64,000 bases of DNA from Blastocystis sp. Blastoise (GCA_039096225.1 JBBPEB010000018.1:62001-126000); one strand, 5' to 3'. Counted from the first letter of the stretch, positions 9,432 to 22,603 are shown. The notes: a model not told the origin generated them from the sequence alone. Program-made: numbers and translations.

Positions 9432-12402
9432 TCCTTAATTTAGTTCATGTAGCGTACGGTGTCTCACACACTTTCACTATTATTGACTTTGTTATTAACT
9501 TTTATAAAATAAAAATAACATCATAAAAACCGGAACACAATTCTAAAAATGACTGTTAAAGAAAATTTTCAAAAATTCTAAATTTCTGGCTAAAAAACGC
9601 AAAAAACCATTTTCGCACAAAATTTTAACCAAAATTATTGGATTATTTTTATTTTATCCAATATTTTTCATTTTTATAAAAACACTTATTTTTCGTTTTT
9701 CATTTTTTATTGTTTTCTTATTTTTCCTATATCTATTCACATACTCTATATTTATTTTTATAAAATTGACTTTTATTGACGGGTTGGTCTTATAAATAGT
9801 TTTGACGGGTAAATTTGTTTATATTAAGAACTTGACAACATATCAATACACAGATCACTAACTTTAAACTCTAAAATGACTACATTCGTAATGTAAATGA
9901 CTTTAACTACTCTAAAACAACAATAATTCCTTTAAATAACGACAAAAGACAAACTGATATCCGACACATTCCTTCTTTATAAACTTATTTGAGTTTATTC
10001 AAGTTATTTAGAATCAATACATGTCATAAGTATATCTTTTAGTTGTTTAAAAAGTTTTAATAAGAAAATATTTGATAATAGAAATTTTGATGTTTTGATA
10101 GTATAGTTTGTTATTCGTCTTTCTCCTTGAGTTTTGGGTATTTTTTAAAAATAAAAGTATAATTATAATTAAGATAAGCTATTGCAGATACATATTTTTT
10201 ATTTTATCTAAATATATAATATTGACTGAGAAACATTCATTTATATGAAAAACATAAAAATGAAAATTTTCAAAAAAGGGTATAGTTTGTTATTGTGATT
10301 TCTCAATCAATTCTTAATAAAATAAAAAAGTTTAAACATATTTAGAAACTAGACATGTCATAGCAGATACATATTTTTCATTTTTTTAATTAATTGAAAA
10401 CTCAGGTGACAAGAGTCAATAGTTGAACTCAATAAAAAATGACTTTCAAAAAATTTTCTTAAAAAGTTTTCATTTGTTTTTTGTTTATATTTTCATCATT
10501 AACAATTTTATTTGACATTTGACACTATATTTAAAAACTACATACCAAAATAAACATATTTTACAATTTTATTTTGTTTTTAAAAGACTTTGACAACAGA
10601 TCACCAGACAATGTTAACTCAATAAACTCTTAAAACGTTTAGATTAGTGTTTAGAATCATTTATGGACACTGAATATGACTTATTTGAAAAAATTAAGAC
10701 AACATGTTGAACTGATACTGACAATGTTTGCTTTAAAAAGTCAGTTATGAGTCATTATGAGTTGTATATGTCATAAATAAGCTTTAAATAAATAAATTTG
10801 TTTTTAATTGTCTTTAATTAGTGAAATAAGTCGTTTAAAAAAAGAAAATGTTTTTGAGACTAAAATTTATTTTGACAATTTTTCCATCAATATTTATTTT
10901 TAAAAAATAAATAAAACTTATATATAAACTAGACAACCTATAGTATATATATTTATAAAAATTTTATCTAAATATAAAATAACTTTTGAGATAAAAAATT
11001 ATATATGCAAAACATAAAAAAATTAATTTTTGGAAAAAGGGTATACTTTATAACATTAATTTCTCAGTCAATATTTAATTATATTTAATAATTTTAATAA
11101 ATTAATATAGAGAATAAAATATATTAACGATATAAATTTTAACATTTAAAATTAATTAAGAAATGAGTTCAGTAGAGTCAATAGTATAACATGTTAAAAA
11201 ACTGAAAATTGAAAAATCGTTTTTCTAAAAATTTTCCGAAAGTTGACAAATCAAATTCATATTTGACAATTAATTTTTACATATTTGATAACTAGACCTT
11301 ATATGTATTGCATATCTCTAAAAAATAGTCAAAATTGAGTTTGAGGAGTGTATGAGTATATGCACATGTTGACTCATAATTTTGAAAAAAGTAGTTCGAT
11401 GTGTCCTAAATCACATATTAGGGCAATTCTGAAAATATTATCACTTTATAATGAGTTTAAAGGGTAAAATAATTTTGAATTGTCTGTTTGACTGTCTTAA
11501 GTTAAGAGATTCAATACACTTTTTGTAAAAATGAGTATTAGAGTGTTTAATGTTTATAATAATTAAAGAATTGTTTGAAATAAAGGTGGTTGTGTGTTTG
11601 ACCAAAATGTTAAAATGAGTCTATTTTTAAAAAATGGTTGTAATAAGTATGTATAGAGTGTTTTTAAATTGTTTTATATTAAAATCTACAATAAATAAAC
11701 ATTTTAAGTTGTTTAAAAATTTGATTCTTTAGAATTACAATAGTTAAGTCAAGAGATTCAAGTCACTTTTTATAATAATAAAAAATAGAGTCATAATAGA
11801 ATATAGAATATTAAAAATTAGTCTAATTAAATGTGGTTGACTGTTTGATAGGAATGTTAAAATGGGTAAAAAGATTTTAATTGTTTCTAAAACCGTATAA
11901 TACGTTTATTTTTGACTAAATACAAAAATATTATAGTTTAAAGAATGTTTTTTGTCTTTCAAAAGAACTCATTTTTTGTAATTGTGACTTTAAATAAATG
12001 AAATTCAAGTTATTTTTTACAAATTAAAATAATAAATTAAATATATGTATATATTAGCATAAAATTAATTTTAATAAAAGTAGATATGTGTATTTCAAAA
12101 TGTTAAAGTTTTTTAGAGTTTTTTTATAATAACTTATTTATTGTATAGACTATATTTTATGTACAATAATAAACGTTTTTAAAGTATTTAAACATATTTA
12201 GTTATGAAATGTAGTGTAATCTTCGTTTTATATTTTAATTCTTAGTTTTTATTTAATTAAATGGTTGTTAATAATATTATTAAATTTGAATTTATTATGA
12301 ACTATTAATTTAAAATAATGAAAAGATATTTTTTTTACAAAATTTTTTTTATTTTTATTTAGATTCAAGCGTAGGCTGGCGTAGCCAGTCGTGAAACGCT
12401 TG
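9432..12402 (+). mobile_element. ~3 kb non-coding repeat element, copy 1 (Helitron-like hypothesis)
   Basis: The copy begins at TCCTTAATTTAG and ends with the hairpin at 12366-12402. The same beginning, interior order and end recur at 12425-15395 and 16252-19266. Copies 1 and 2 are both 2,971 bp by my boundaries. All three are preceded by A and followed by T, so the layout is A|TC...hairpin...CTTG|T. A 5' TC, a terminal hairpin and A/T insertion without terminal inverted repeats are Helitron traits, although the usual end is CTRR, not CTTG. No Rep/helicase or transposase frame is present, so any such element would be non-autonomous. Orientation is set by the hairpin at the right end. Confidence 0.7.
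12366..12402 (+). repeat. Terminal two-part hairpin of element copy 1
   Basis: The outer stem CAAGCGT/ACGCTTG has 7 bp. The inner stem GGCTGG/CCAGTC has 6 bp with one G-T pair, closed by a CGTAG loop. The two are joined by an asymmetric internal loop of A on one side and GTGAA on the other. The sequence is identical in all three copies, although much of the element body has diverged. Confidence 0.85.
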
Positions 12403-12424
12403 TAGGTAGTAAAATATATTAATA

Positions 12425-15395
12425 TCCTTAATTTAGCAGCCCAAAAGTACGGTGTCTCACACACTTTTTGTGTTATTGACTTTGTTATTAACTTTTATAA
12501 AATAAAAATAACATCATAAAAACCGGAACACAATTCTAAAAATGACTGTTAAATTTTTTTTTCGAAAACTCTAAATTTCTGGCTAAAAAACGCAAAAAAC
12601 CATTTTCGCACAAAATTTTAACCAAAATTATTGGATTATTTTTATTTTATCCAATATTTTTCATTTTTTTAAAAACACTTATTTTTCGTTTTTCATTTTT
12701 TATTGTTTTCTTATTTTTGCTATATCACTTCACATACTCTATATTTATTTTTATGAAATTGACTTTTATTGACGGGTTGGTCTAATAAATAGTTTTGACG
12801 GGTAAATTTGTTTATATTAAGAACTTGACAACATATCAATACAAAGATCACTAACTATAAACTCTAAAACCATTTCATATGTAATGAATATGACCTTAAC
12901 TACTCTGAAATAGCAACAATTCCTTTAAATAACGACAAAAGACAAACTGATATCCAACACATTCCTTCTTAATAAACTTAATTGAACTGTTTTGTATTTA
13001 TCTAACTCTATATCCGTCATAAATATGTTTTATATTTTTATAATATCAATTAAAAGAGAAACATTTGCTTTTAAAAATTTTTGTGTTTGACATCCAATTT
13101 TGTGATCATCAGATCTCAGTCGATTTTAAACATAAAATAAAAGTTAAAACATATTTGTAAACTAGACAACCTAAATGTCATCCGTTTTTTATATTTTTAC
13201 TTAATATTAAATATTGACTGAGAAACATACATTTATATGAAAAACATAAAAATGAAAAATTTCTAAAAAGGGTATATTTTGTGATCACTAGATCTCAGTC
13301 AATATTTTATAAAATAATAAAGTTAAAGCTTATTTAGATATAGGACAACCTAAATGTCATCCGTTTTTGTCACTTTTTCAAAATATTAAAAAATGAAGTC
13401 ACAGGAGACAATAGTTGAACTCACTAAAAAAATAACGTTCGAAATTTTTCTCAAAACTTTTTTATTTGTTTTTTGTCAATAATTTCATCATTAGCAATTT
13501 TATTTGACATTAGACTTTATATTTAAAAACTATATATCAAAATAAACATATTTTATAATTTTTTATGGTTTTTAAAAGACTGTGACAACAGATCACCAGA
13601 CAATGTTAACTCAATAAACTCTTAAAACGTTTTAATTAGTGTTTAGAATCATTCATGGACACTGAATATGATTTATTTGAAAAAGTTAGGACAACATGTT
13701 GAACTGATACAGACAATGTTTGTTCTAAAAAGTTAGTTATGAGTCTTACTAAGTTGTAAATATCATAAATATGCTTTAAATAAATAAATATGCTTTTAAT
13801 TATCTTTAATTAGTGAAATAAGTCGTTTAAAAAGAAGAAAGCATTTTTGATACTATAGTTTATTTTGGCAATTTTTCCATCAATATTAATTTTTAAAAAA
13901 TAAATAAAACTTATATATAAACTAGACAACCTATAGTTTATATATTTATAAAAGTATTATCAAAATATAAAATAACTTTTGAGATAAAAAATTATATATG
14001 CAAAACATAAAAAAATTAATTTTTGAAAAAAGGGTATAGTTTATCGTTTTAATTTCTCAGTCAATATTTAATTATTTTATATATTTTTAACAAATAAATA
14101 TAGAGAATAAACTATATTAACAATATAAATTTTAATATTTGAAATTAATAAAAAAATGAGTTCAGTAGAGTCAATAGTGTAACATGTTAAAAAACTGAAA
14201 ATTGAAAAATCATTTTTCTAAAAATTTTCCAAAAGTTGACAAATCAAATTAATATTTTACAACTATTTTTTATATATTTGAAGACTAGGCCTTATATGTA
14301 TTGCATATCTCAAAATAATAGTCAAAATTGGGTTAGACGAGTGTATATATATGCACATGTTGACTCAAAATTTTATAAAAAGTAGTTCAATGTGTCCTAA
14401 ACCACATATTAGGACAATTCTGAAAATATTATCACTTTATAATGAGTTTAAAGGGTAAAATAGTTTTGAATTGTCTGTTTGACTGTCTTAAGTGAAGAGA
14501 TTCAATACACTTTTTATAAAAATGAGTATTAGAGTGTTTAATGTTTATAATAATAAAAGAATTGTTTGAAATAAAGGTGGTTGTGTGTTTGACCAAAATG
14601 TTAAAATAAGTCTATTTTTCCAAAATGGTTGTAATAAGTATGTATAGAGTGTTTTTTGACTGTTTTATATTAAAATCTACAATAAATAAATATTTTAAGT
14701 TGTTCAAAAAATTATTTTTTTAGAATTACAATAGTTAAGTCAAGAGATTCAAGTTACCTTTTATTAAAATAATAAATAGACTTATTATAGAACATAAAAT
14801 ATTAAAAATTAGTTTAATTAAACATGGTTGATTGTTTGATATGAATGTTAAAATGGGTAAAAAGATTTTAATTGTTTCTAAAACCGTATAATACGTTTAT
14901 TTTTGACTAAATACAAAACTATTATAGTTTAAAGAATGTTTTTTGTCTTTCAAAAGAACTCATTTTTTTGTAATTGTGACTTTAAACAAAAGAGATTCAA
15001 GTTATTTTTTATAAATTAAAATAACAAATTAAATATATATGTATATGAATATAAAATTCGTTTTAATAAAAGTGAATGTGTATATTTAAAAATGTTAAAG
15101 TCTTTTAGAGTTTTTTTAAAATGACTAATTTGTTTTATAAACGATATTTTATATCAATAATAAAAGTTTTCAAAGTACTAAATCTATTTACTTATGAAAT
15201 GTAGTGTATTCTTTGATTAATATTTTAGTTTTTAGTTTTTATTTAATGAAATAGTCATTAATGTTATTATTAAATTTTAATTTATTATGAACTATTAATT
15301 TAAAATAATGAAAAGATATTTTTTTATAAAACTATTTTTTTTTATTTTTATCTAGATTCAAGCGTAGGCTGGCGTAGCCAGTCGTGAAACGCTTG
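12425..15395 (+). mobile_element. ~3 kb non-coding repeat element, copy 2
   Basis: This copy is in tandem with copy 1, separated by only 22 bp. The left end (cggtgtctcacacac near 12450), the interior words (gacaacagatcaccagacaatg near 13583; gttgtgtgtttgaccaaaatg near 14580) and the terminal hairpin are in the same order as in copies 1 and 3, with scattered substitutions and small indels. No gene lies inside it. Confidence 0.75.
15359..15395 (+). repeat. Terminal two-part hairpin of element copy 2
   Basis: Same 37 nt structure as at 12366-12402, base for base. The sequence after it (a T-rich run) differs from the other copies, which places the element border here. Confidence 0.85.
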
Positions 15396-15836
15396 TTTTT
15401 TTTAATTTTATTGAATAAACAGGAGATAATCTATTTGATCATTTATTACATAAAGTATTTATTTAAAAAATAGATTCTATAAATTTATTAATAACAACAA
15501 AAAAATGGTTAACATTGGTTAATAATTATCATAAACAAATACATATATATATTCATCAGAATAAAAGACATGCTGAATATGAGTAGAATACATTAAACCT
15601 ATTTTATTTATTTACCAATATAATTACGTTCATAACCGTATATTAAAAAAAATTTAAAAATAAAATAAATATTATCAATATGGCTATCTTTGCTAATCTA
15701 GAAATAATTAAACAGTTATATATAATATTTTTACATATAAAATCATAATAAGATACTTTGCTGAATCAAGCTGAAAGATATATTAATCTAAATATTTTCG
15801 TTATATAATTAATCATAAAATCTAAACTATACACTA
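15396..15836. other. AT-rich spacer after element copy 2
   Basis: Nothing recognised. It separates element copy 2 from the 3' end of the minus-strand gene that carries copy 3. Confidence 0.5.
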
Positions 15837-18800
15837 TTACTTAACAAAATATGTATTTTTCTAAATATCAAAAGGATAATAATAAATATAATAATAAATA
15901 AAATAATAAATAATAAATTTAAAAAAATAAATAATTACAATAGTAATTCCAGGAGAGTTAATAATAACATATAATATTTGAGTATAAGAATTATATTGTC
16001 CATATTGTTCTTCTCCTTTCTTTAAGTGTATAAAATGAGTATGTAAGAAGATTGGTGTCTTATTCATTTCTCTTTCAGATATTATATCTTTTGTAGATTC
16101 AGATGTTTGAGGAGAAAGAGAAGAAACTGAATCTGTTGAAACTGAGAATGAAGTTAAATCAGGAAGAATATAATATTTCAAATAATTCTTAGATATATAT
16201 TTATGACACTTATAACTATATATATATAATTATATATATTATATATTAATATCCTTAATTTAGTTCTGCAAAAGTACGGTGTCTCACACACTTTCACTAT
16301 TATTGACTTTGTTATTAACTTTTATAAAATAAAAATTACATCATAAAATCCGGAACACAATTCTGAAAATGACTGTTAAAAAAATTTTTCGAAAACTCTA
16401 AATTTCTGGCTAAAAAACGCAAAAAACCATTTTCGCACAAAATTTTAACCAAAATTATTGGATTATTTTTATTTTATCCAATGTTATTCATTTTTATAAA
16501 AACACTTATTTTTCGTTTTTCATTTTTTATTGTTTTCTTATTTTTCCTATATCTATTAACATACTCTATATTTATTTTTATAAAATTAACTTTTATTGAC
16601 GGGTTAGTCTAATAAATAGTTTTGACGGGTAAATTTGTTTATATTAAGAACTTGACAACATATCAATACACACATTACTAACTATAAACTCTAAAGTGGT
16701 TTCAGTTGTCATGACAATGACCTTAACTACTCTGAAACAACAATAAATCTTTTAAATAACGACAAAAGACAAACTGATATCCAACACATTCCTTCTTAAT
16801 AAACTTATTTGAGCTTTAATGTATTTATTTAACTCTATATCCGTCATAAATATGTTTTATATTTTAATAATATGTTTTAAAAGAGAAATATTTGTTTATA
16901 AAAATTTTTCATCTTTGATAACCAATTTTGTTATCATCAGATCTCAGTCAATATTCAACATATAATAAAAATAAAAACATATGTGTAAACAAGACAACCC
17001 AAATGTCATCCATTTTTTATATTTTTGTTTAATATTTAATATTGACCGAGATATGTTAATTTATATGAAAAACATAAAAATGAGAATTTTCTAAAAATGG
17101 TATATTTTGTTATCATCAGTTCTCAGTCAATATTTTATAAAATAAAAAGGTTAAAGCTTATTTAGATATAGGACGACCTAAATGTCATCCGTTTTTGCCA
17201 TTTTTTCAAAATATTAAAAAATGAAGTCACAGGAGACAAGAGTTAAACTCAATAAAAAAATGACGTTCGAAAATTTTGTTAAAATTTTTTCATTTGTTTG
17301 TTGTCAATAATTTCATCATTTATAAATATATTTGATATTTGACTCTATATTGAATCACTAAATACCAAAATAAACATATTTTATTATTTTATTTTGTTTT
17401 TAAAAGACTTTGACAACAGATCACCAGACAATGTTAACTCAATAAACTCTTAAAACGTTTAGATTAGTGTTTAGAATCACTCATAGACACTGTATGTGAC
17501 TTATTTACAAAAGTTAAGACAACATGTTGAACTGATACTGACAATGTTTGTTTTAAAAAGTCAGTTGTCAGTCTTTATGATTTGGAAATGTCATAAATAA
17601 GCTTTAAATAAGAAAATTAGTTTTTAAAAATCTTTAATTAGTGAAATAAGTCGTTTAAAAAGAAGAAAGCATTTTTGATACTATAGTTTATTTTGATAAT
17701 TTCTCCATCAATATTAATTTTTAAAAAATAAATAAAACTTATTTATAAACTAGACAACCTATAGTTTATATATTTATAAAAATATTATCTAAATATAAAA
17801 TAACTTTTGAGATAAAAAATTATATATGCAAAATATAAAAAAATCATTTTTTGAAAAAAGGGTATACTTTATAACATTAATTTCTCAGTCAATATTTAAT
17901 TATTTTATATAATTATAACAAATAAATATAGAGAATAAAACATATTAATAATATAAATTTTAATATTTGAAATTAATAAAAAAATGAGTTCAGTAGAGTC
18001 AATAGTGTAACATGTTAAAAAACTGAAAATTGAAAAATCATTTTTCTAAAAATTTTCCAAAACTTGACAAATCAAATTCATATTTGACAATTAATTTTTA
18101 CATTTTTGTAAATTAGACCTTATATGTATTGCATTTCTCAAAAAAATGGTCAAAATTGGGTTAGACGAGTGAATGACAAACTGGAAATGTTGACTCATAA
18201 TTTTGTAAAAAGTAGTTCAATGTGTCCTAAATCACATATCAAAGCAATTCTATAAATATTATCACTTTATAATGAGTTTAAAGGGTAAAATAATTTTGAA
18301 TTGTCTGTTTGACTGTCTTAAGTGAAGAGATTCAATACACTTTCTGTAAAAATGAGTATTAGAGTGTTTAATGTTTATAATAATAAAAGAATTGTTTGAA
18401 ATAAAGGTGGTTGTGTGTTTGACCAAAATGTTAAAATGAGTCTATTTTTCTAAAATGGTTGTAATAAGTATGTATAGAGTGTTTTTAAATTGTTTTATAT
18501 TAAAATCTATAATAAATAAATAATTTAAGTTGTTCAAAAAATTATTTTTTTAGAATTACAATAGTTAAGTCAAGAGATTCAAGTTACCTTTTATTAAAAT
18601 AATAAATAGACTTATTATAGAACATAAAATATTAAAAATTAATTTAATTAAACATGGTTGACTGTTTGATAGGAATGTTAAAATGGGTAAAATGATTTTA
18701 ATTGCTTCTAAAACAGTATAATACGTTTTTATGTCACTAAATACAAAACTATTATTGTTTAAAGAATGTTTTTTATCTTTCAAAAGAACTCATTTTTTGT

Positions 18801-19290
18801 AATTGTGACTTTAAATAAATGAAATTCAAGTTATTCTTTATAAATAAAAATAATAAATCAAATATATATGTATATTAGCACAAAATTCGTTTTAATAAAA
18901 GTGAGTATATGTATTTCAAAATGTTATAGTTTTTTAGAGTTTTTTTATAATAACTTATTTGTTGTGTAAACTCTATTTTATAAACAATACTATAGTTTTT
19001 TAAGTATTTAAATATATTTACTAATGAAATAGAATGTAATCTTTATTTTATATATAGTTAATTTTTATTTTTTAATTTTCTTTTTATGAAACAATTATTG
19101 ATAATATTAATAAAATATGAAACCATTATTGATAATATTAATAAAACAAAACAAAATTTGAAATAAATAATTTTTATATAATGAAAAGATAGTCTTTTTA
19201 CAAATTATTTTTTTATGTTTATTTAGATTCAAGCGTAGGCTGGCGTAGCCAGTCGTGAAACGCTTGTAAATATAAATAATAATAATAATA

Positions 19291-19325
<35 letters not shown>

Positions 19326-20270
19326 TATATACTCATTCACTTTATAAATTTGGGATTGATTTTCTAGATCTAATATAGCTGTGGAGATAGCTCGATGGAA
19401 AGATACTATATCTTGTGGAATATAAGGAGAAATCGAATGATGTTCTATATATGCAGATACATTGTCATATATATCAGATATCTTAATACCATCCATACCT
19501 AAAGATTTCATTATACATATAATATAGAGAAAGATTATATATATATATATATATACCACTAGAGTCTATAATATTATTTATACATATATATAATTTATAT
19601 TGATCAATATAATTATATAATGTAATATCTTCATCAATATCTGGCTTATTCTATAAAATAATATATTATTTTTTTAAATCAATTATATATATATATATAT
19701 ACATAATGAATAGGATCTAATATACACCAATATTCATTTTTATTTTTATATATATCTTTCTCTTCTTTATATATACATAATTGTCGACTATTTCCTTCAT
19801 TTTCTAAGAATTGACTCATATTTCGTACTACATAAATATCTTTACTATTATCTATATATCGATTACATCGCTTATTCTCTACTTTCTCTTCTTCTTCTTC
19901 TTCTTCATCTTCATCTTCATCTTCTTTTGAATTTGATATAGTAAATAATTCTTTATCTATATCTATATCGGTATCTATATCTATATCTATATCGGTATCT
20001 GTGTCTATATCTATATCAGTATCTATATTCTCATCTCTCTCAATATTATTCATATTCATAGTTTCTATTATTGATGTATCTGCTATTATATTATTATCAT
20101 TAGATTGAATATTTATATCATTTGATAAACTTATATTATTAATCTTTAATAATGATAATGGATCTTTATATAGAATTCGATATTCTCCACTGGCTATTGA
20201 ATGAATATAAGAAGCTAAGTCTGTTTCTAATTGAGATATACGATTGTTTATAGAATAATATGGGAAATTC

Positions 20271-20301
<31 letters not shown>

Positions 20302-20830
20302 TAATATATATTAATATATATTAATATATTTATTACATATAAAATAAAATACTTTATTTTGAATATAAATTTCTTTTGATTTACTACCAATAGCAAGGTA
20401 TTGAGATAAAGAAAGCGGATATATAGGAAGTGTATCATTCTTCTATACATTATTAATATATTCAATTATAATTATCAAGAAAACATTAATAAATACATTT
20501 TGTAAATAATAAGAATAATAAACTGGTTTTCCTTCTCCAAAAATTGCATGTTCACATATATATTTATAAAATACATTTTGTATATCTTCTTCTTTAAAAC
20601 ACTATATAATTATTAATATCATATATTATAATATAATCTAATTATTATATACATTAGTTAAAATAGAAAATAATTCTTTCTTTATATTTGTATAACATGA
20701 TTCTTGATGTAAGAAGAATATAGTTAGGATTGTATAGATAAGTGGGTATATAGCTGGATAAGGTGTAGGAAGAGACGCAGGATGTAAATATTCAGGGAAT
20801 ATATAATCATATAATGGAGCTATATATATA
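15837..20830 (-). CDS. Unrecognised multi-exon gene (or C-terminal part of the NOL6-like locus) split by element copy 3
   Basis: Minus-strand exons can be chained: about 20640-20820 (EYLHPASLPTPYPAIYP), about 20530-20610 (IFGEGKPVYY), about 20360-20450, about 20030-20270 (ending in a long Asp/Ile/Thr repeat near 19940-20040), about 19690-19930 and about 19333-19510 (YIPQDIVSFHRAIST). The chain then crosses a ~3.1 kb intron to 15939-16215 (LPDLTSFSVSTDSVSSL) and 15837-15860, ending at TAA. The join over the large intron is in frame: AATGA|GTATAT...ATATAG|TTAT gives N-D-Y. Exons near 20,800 connect in phase to the NOL6-like exons upstream, so this may be the divergent C-terminal half of that locus. 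No domain was recognised in this part. Confidence 0.4.
16252..19266 (+). mobile_element. ~3 kb non-coding repeat element, copy 3, inside an intron
   Basis: This is the same element, about 3,015 bp, with the terminal hairpin at 19230-19266. It lies between two minus-strand exons (15939-16215 and the exon whose low edge is 19333). Those exons splice in frame across it, so the insertion is intronic and antisense to the gene. TA-rich flanks hide any target duplication. It is slightly longer than copies 1 and 2 and more diverged near 16980-17200. Confidence 0.75.
19230..19266 (+). repeat. Terminal two-part hairpin of element copy 3
   Basis: Same 37 nt structure again. It is followed at once by an (AAT)n/(ATT)n tract that belongs to the host intron. 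Confidence 0.85.
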
Positions 20831-20879
20831 TATTAAATAAGATAGATAAACATTATCTTTATATACAGAGTAAATTAAT

Positions 20880-21132
20880 ATTAAGAGTAAATAGAGTAGA
20901 TGCTAATCCTTTAGGATGACGAAATAGTAAGAGGAATAATGTTTTACATTGTTCAATAGATAGAGATACAGATTCAGATTATGAACTCCATCCAATATGT
21001 AACTATATTTATTAATATATAATATATAATCAGAATAATAAATCTATACTGTTCGTAATGGTCGATATTGAAATTGTTTGTTCGTTAAAACAACGGGAAT
21101 AGCATGAAGACGAGTATTAGAATAAAACTATG

Positions 21133-21179
<47 letters not shown>

Positions 21180-22559
21180 TTATATTAGAGAATAATAATA
21201 ATAATAATAATAATAACAATAACAATAACAATATATATACTATAATCATCTTCAACTGTATTATATTTATCGAATACATTATTTAAATATTCAGGGATAT
21301 CAGTATACAAGGAAGATAAATTTGATATATATAGGTCAAAATATTCACGGAAATTGTATAATAGCCAGAAGCATGTACAGTTCATACTATTTATAATAAT
21401 AATAATAAAAAAAAATAACAATAATAAAAATATATATATCTACACGTAGTTTCAAGAACACTACCATCTTTATAACGTCTTAATTCTGATTTAGCACCCC
21501 AGAAAGCGCGGTATTCAGCACACTATAATAATAATAATATTAATAAATAATGAAATATTAATATATATATACAGCTTGTTGATCTTCTGCTGATCGTCCT
21601 TTATTGATTGTTATAGAAAGAGATGAAGGATGAAGAGAGAGACATATATAGAAGAAGGAATTGTATTTATGAGACTATATATATATAATAAATGAAAAAT
21701 AAAATATTATTCATCATAATAATAAATAAAAAAATAATACTGACGATGATGATGATATATATATATATAATATACTTTATTATCTTTTAATTTATTTTGT
21801 TTATTAATAAATACTATACACGATAATATTCTTTCTTTTAAAGCTTTTTCTGTTAGCAATATTAATTATCTTTGCATATATATATAGGATAAGGAATATT
21901 ATATAAAGACTCAGGATAAGAAGATTGAGAAGATAAAGGAGGCATTGAAATACTATATAATAATAATAATAATAGTAATAATAATAATAATAAATATATA
22001 TATATACCAATATATTCTAAAAATAATTTTAGCATTTGTGTAGGAGTCATGTGCGATGTAATAATATTTTGATCACATAGGGAACACAAAAGAACACTAA
22101 GATAAAATCCATTAATTGAATCACCATATTGAGAAATATTATGTTAAAAAAAGACAGCCCATATAATAAATAAAACAAAATAATAATAAATACAATAAAC
22201 AGAATTTAAATAATAAATATACTAATAATATACCTTTAATAACTGAATAGTTTTACCTATATTGGGGTATTTCTTCATATATATATATATAGTATGAACG
22301 GATAAGTATATATCCTCAAAAACCAAATTAGTATAATAAGAAGTAGATACAGTAGCTATATATATATATATATATATATATAAAGATAATTAATAAATAA
22401 TAATAAAATATTATAAATATATATCATATAATAGTAAAAAATATATACATGGTTTTCCATTAAAAATTTGTCTACAATTATTTCTCTCTTCATTTAAATG
22501 TTATATCAAAACGACAATAAGAGATAGAAGGAATCAGACGAGCTTTATACGTATATTTA
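20880..22559 (-). pseudogene. NOL6/UTP22 (Nrap) homologue, apparently degenerate
   Basis: Family signatures appear in the right order on the minus strand: RLIPSISYCRFDIT and NEERNNCRQ (exon 22449-22559), exon 22234-22355 ending KTIQLLK, SINGFYLSVLLCSLC (~22090-22130), INKGRSAEDQQ, and FWGAKSELRRYKDGS (~21450-21520). NOL6/UTP22 is a nucleolar small-subunit processome protein with paired nucleotidyltransferase-like folds. Lesions are several: a one-base shift inside the first exon, a lost AG acceptor (ATATGG) near 22160, a TAA in frame just after it, shifts near 21950 and 21860, and another in-frame TAA near 20976. Upstream domains are absent. Read errors could explain single indels but not the whole set. 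Confidence 0.7.
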
Positions 22560-22603
22560 CTATAATAATTACATAAGTATAGTATAATTAAGATATATAT
22601 ATT

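Noticed and set aside
12366-12402. Hammerhead ribozyme
   Set aside because: The GTGAAAC word recalls the GAAA part of the core, but no CUGAUGA element or three-way junction is present on either strand.
12249-12464. Small protein read through the terminal hairpin on the minus strand (also near 19110-19270)
   Set aside because: The shared peptide is a translation of the repeated hairpin in both copies; the frames around it differ and are AT-coded filler.
20880-22559. Genetic code with TAA read as Gln
   Set aside because: Two in-frame TAA codons in the NOL6-like exons invited this, but conserved genes in the window all end in TAA at the expected length, and the same locus also carries frameshifts and a lost splice site.
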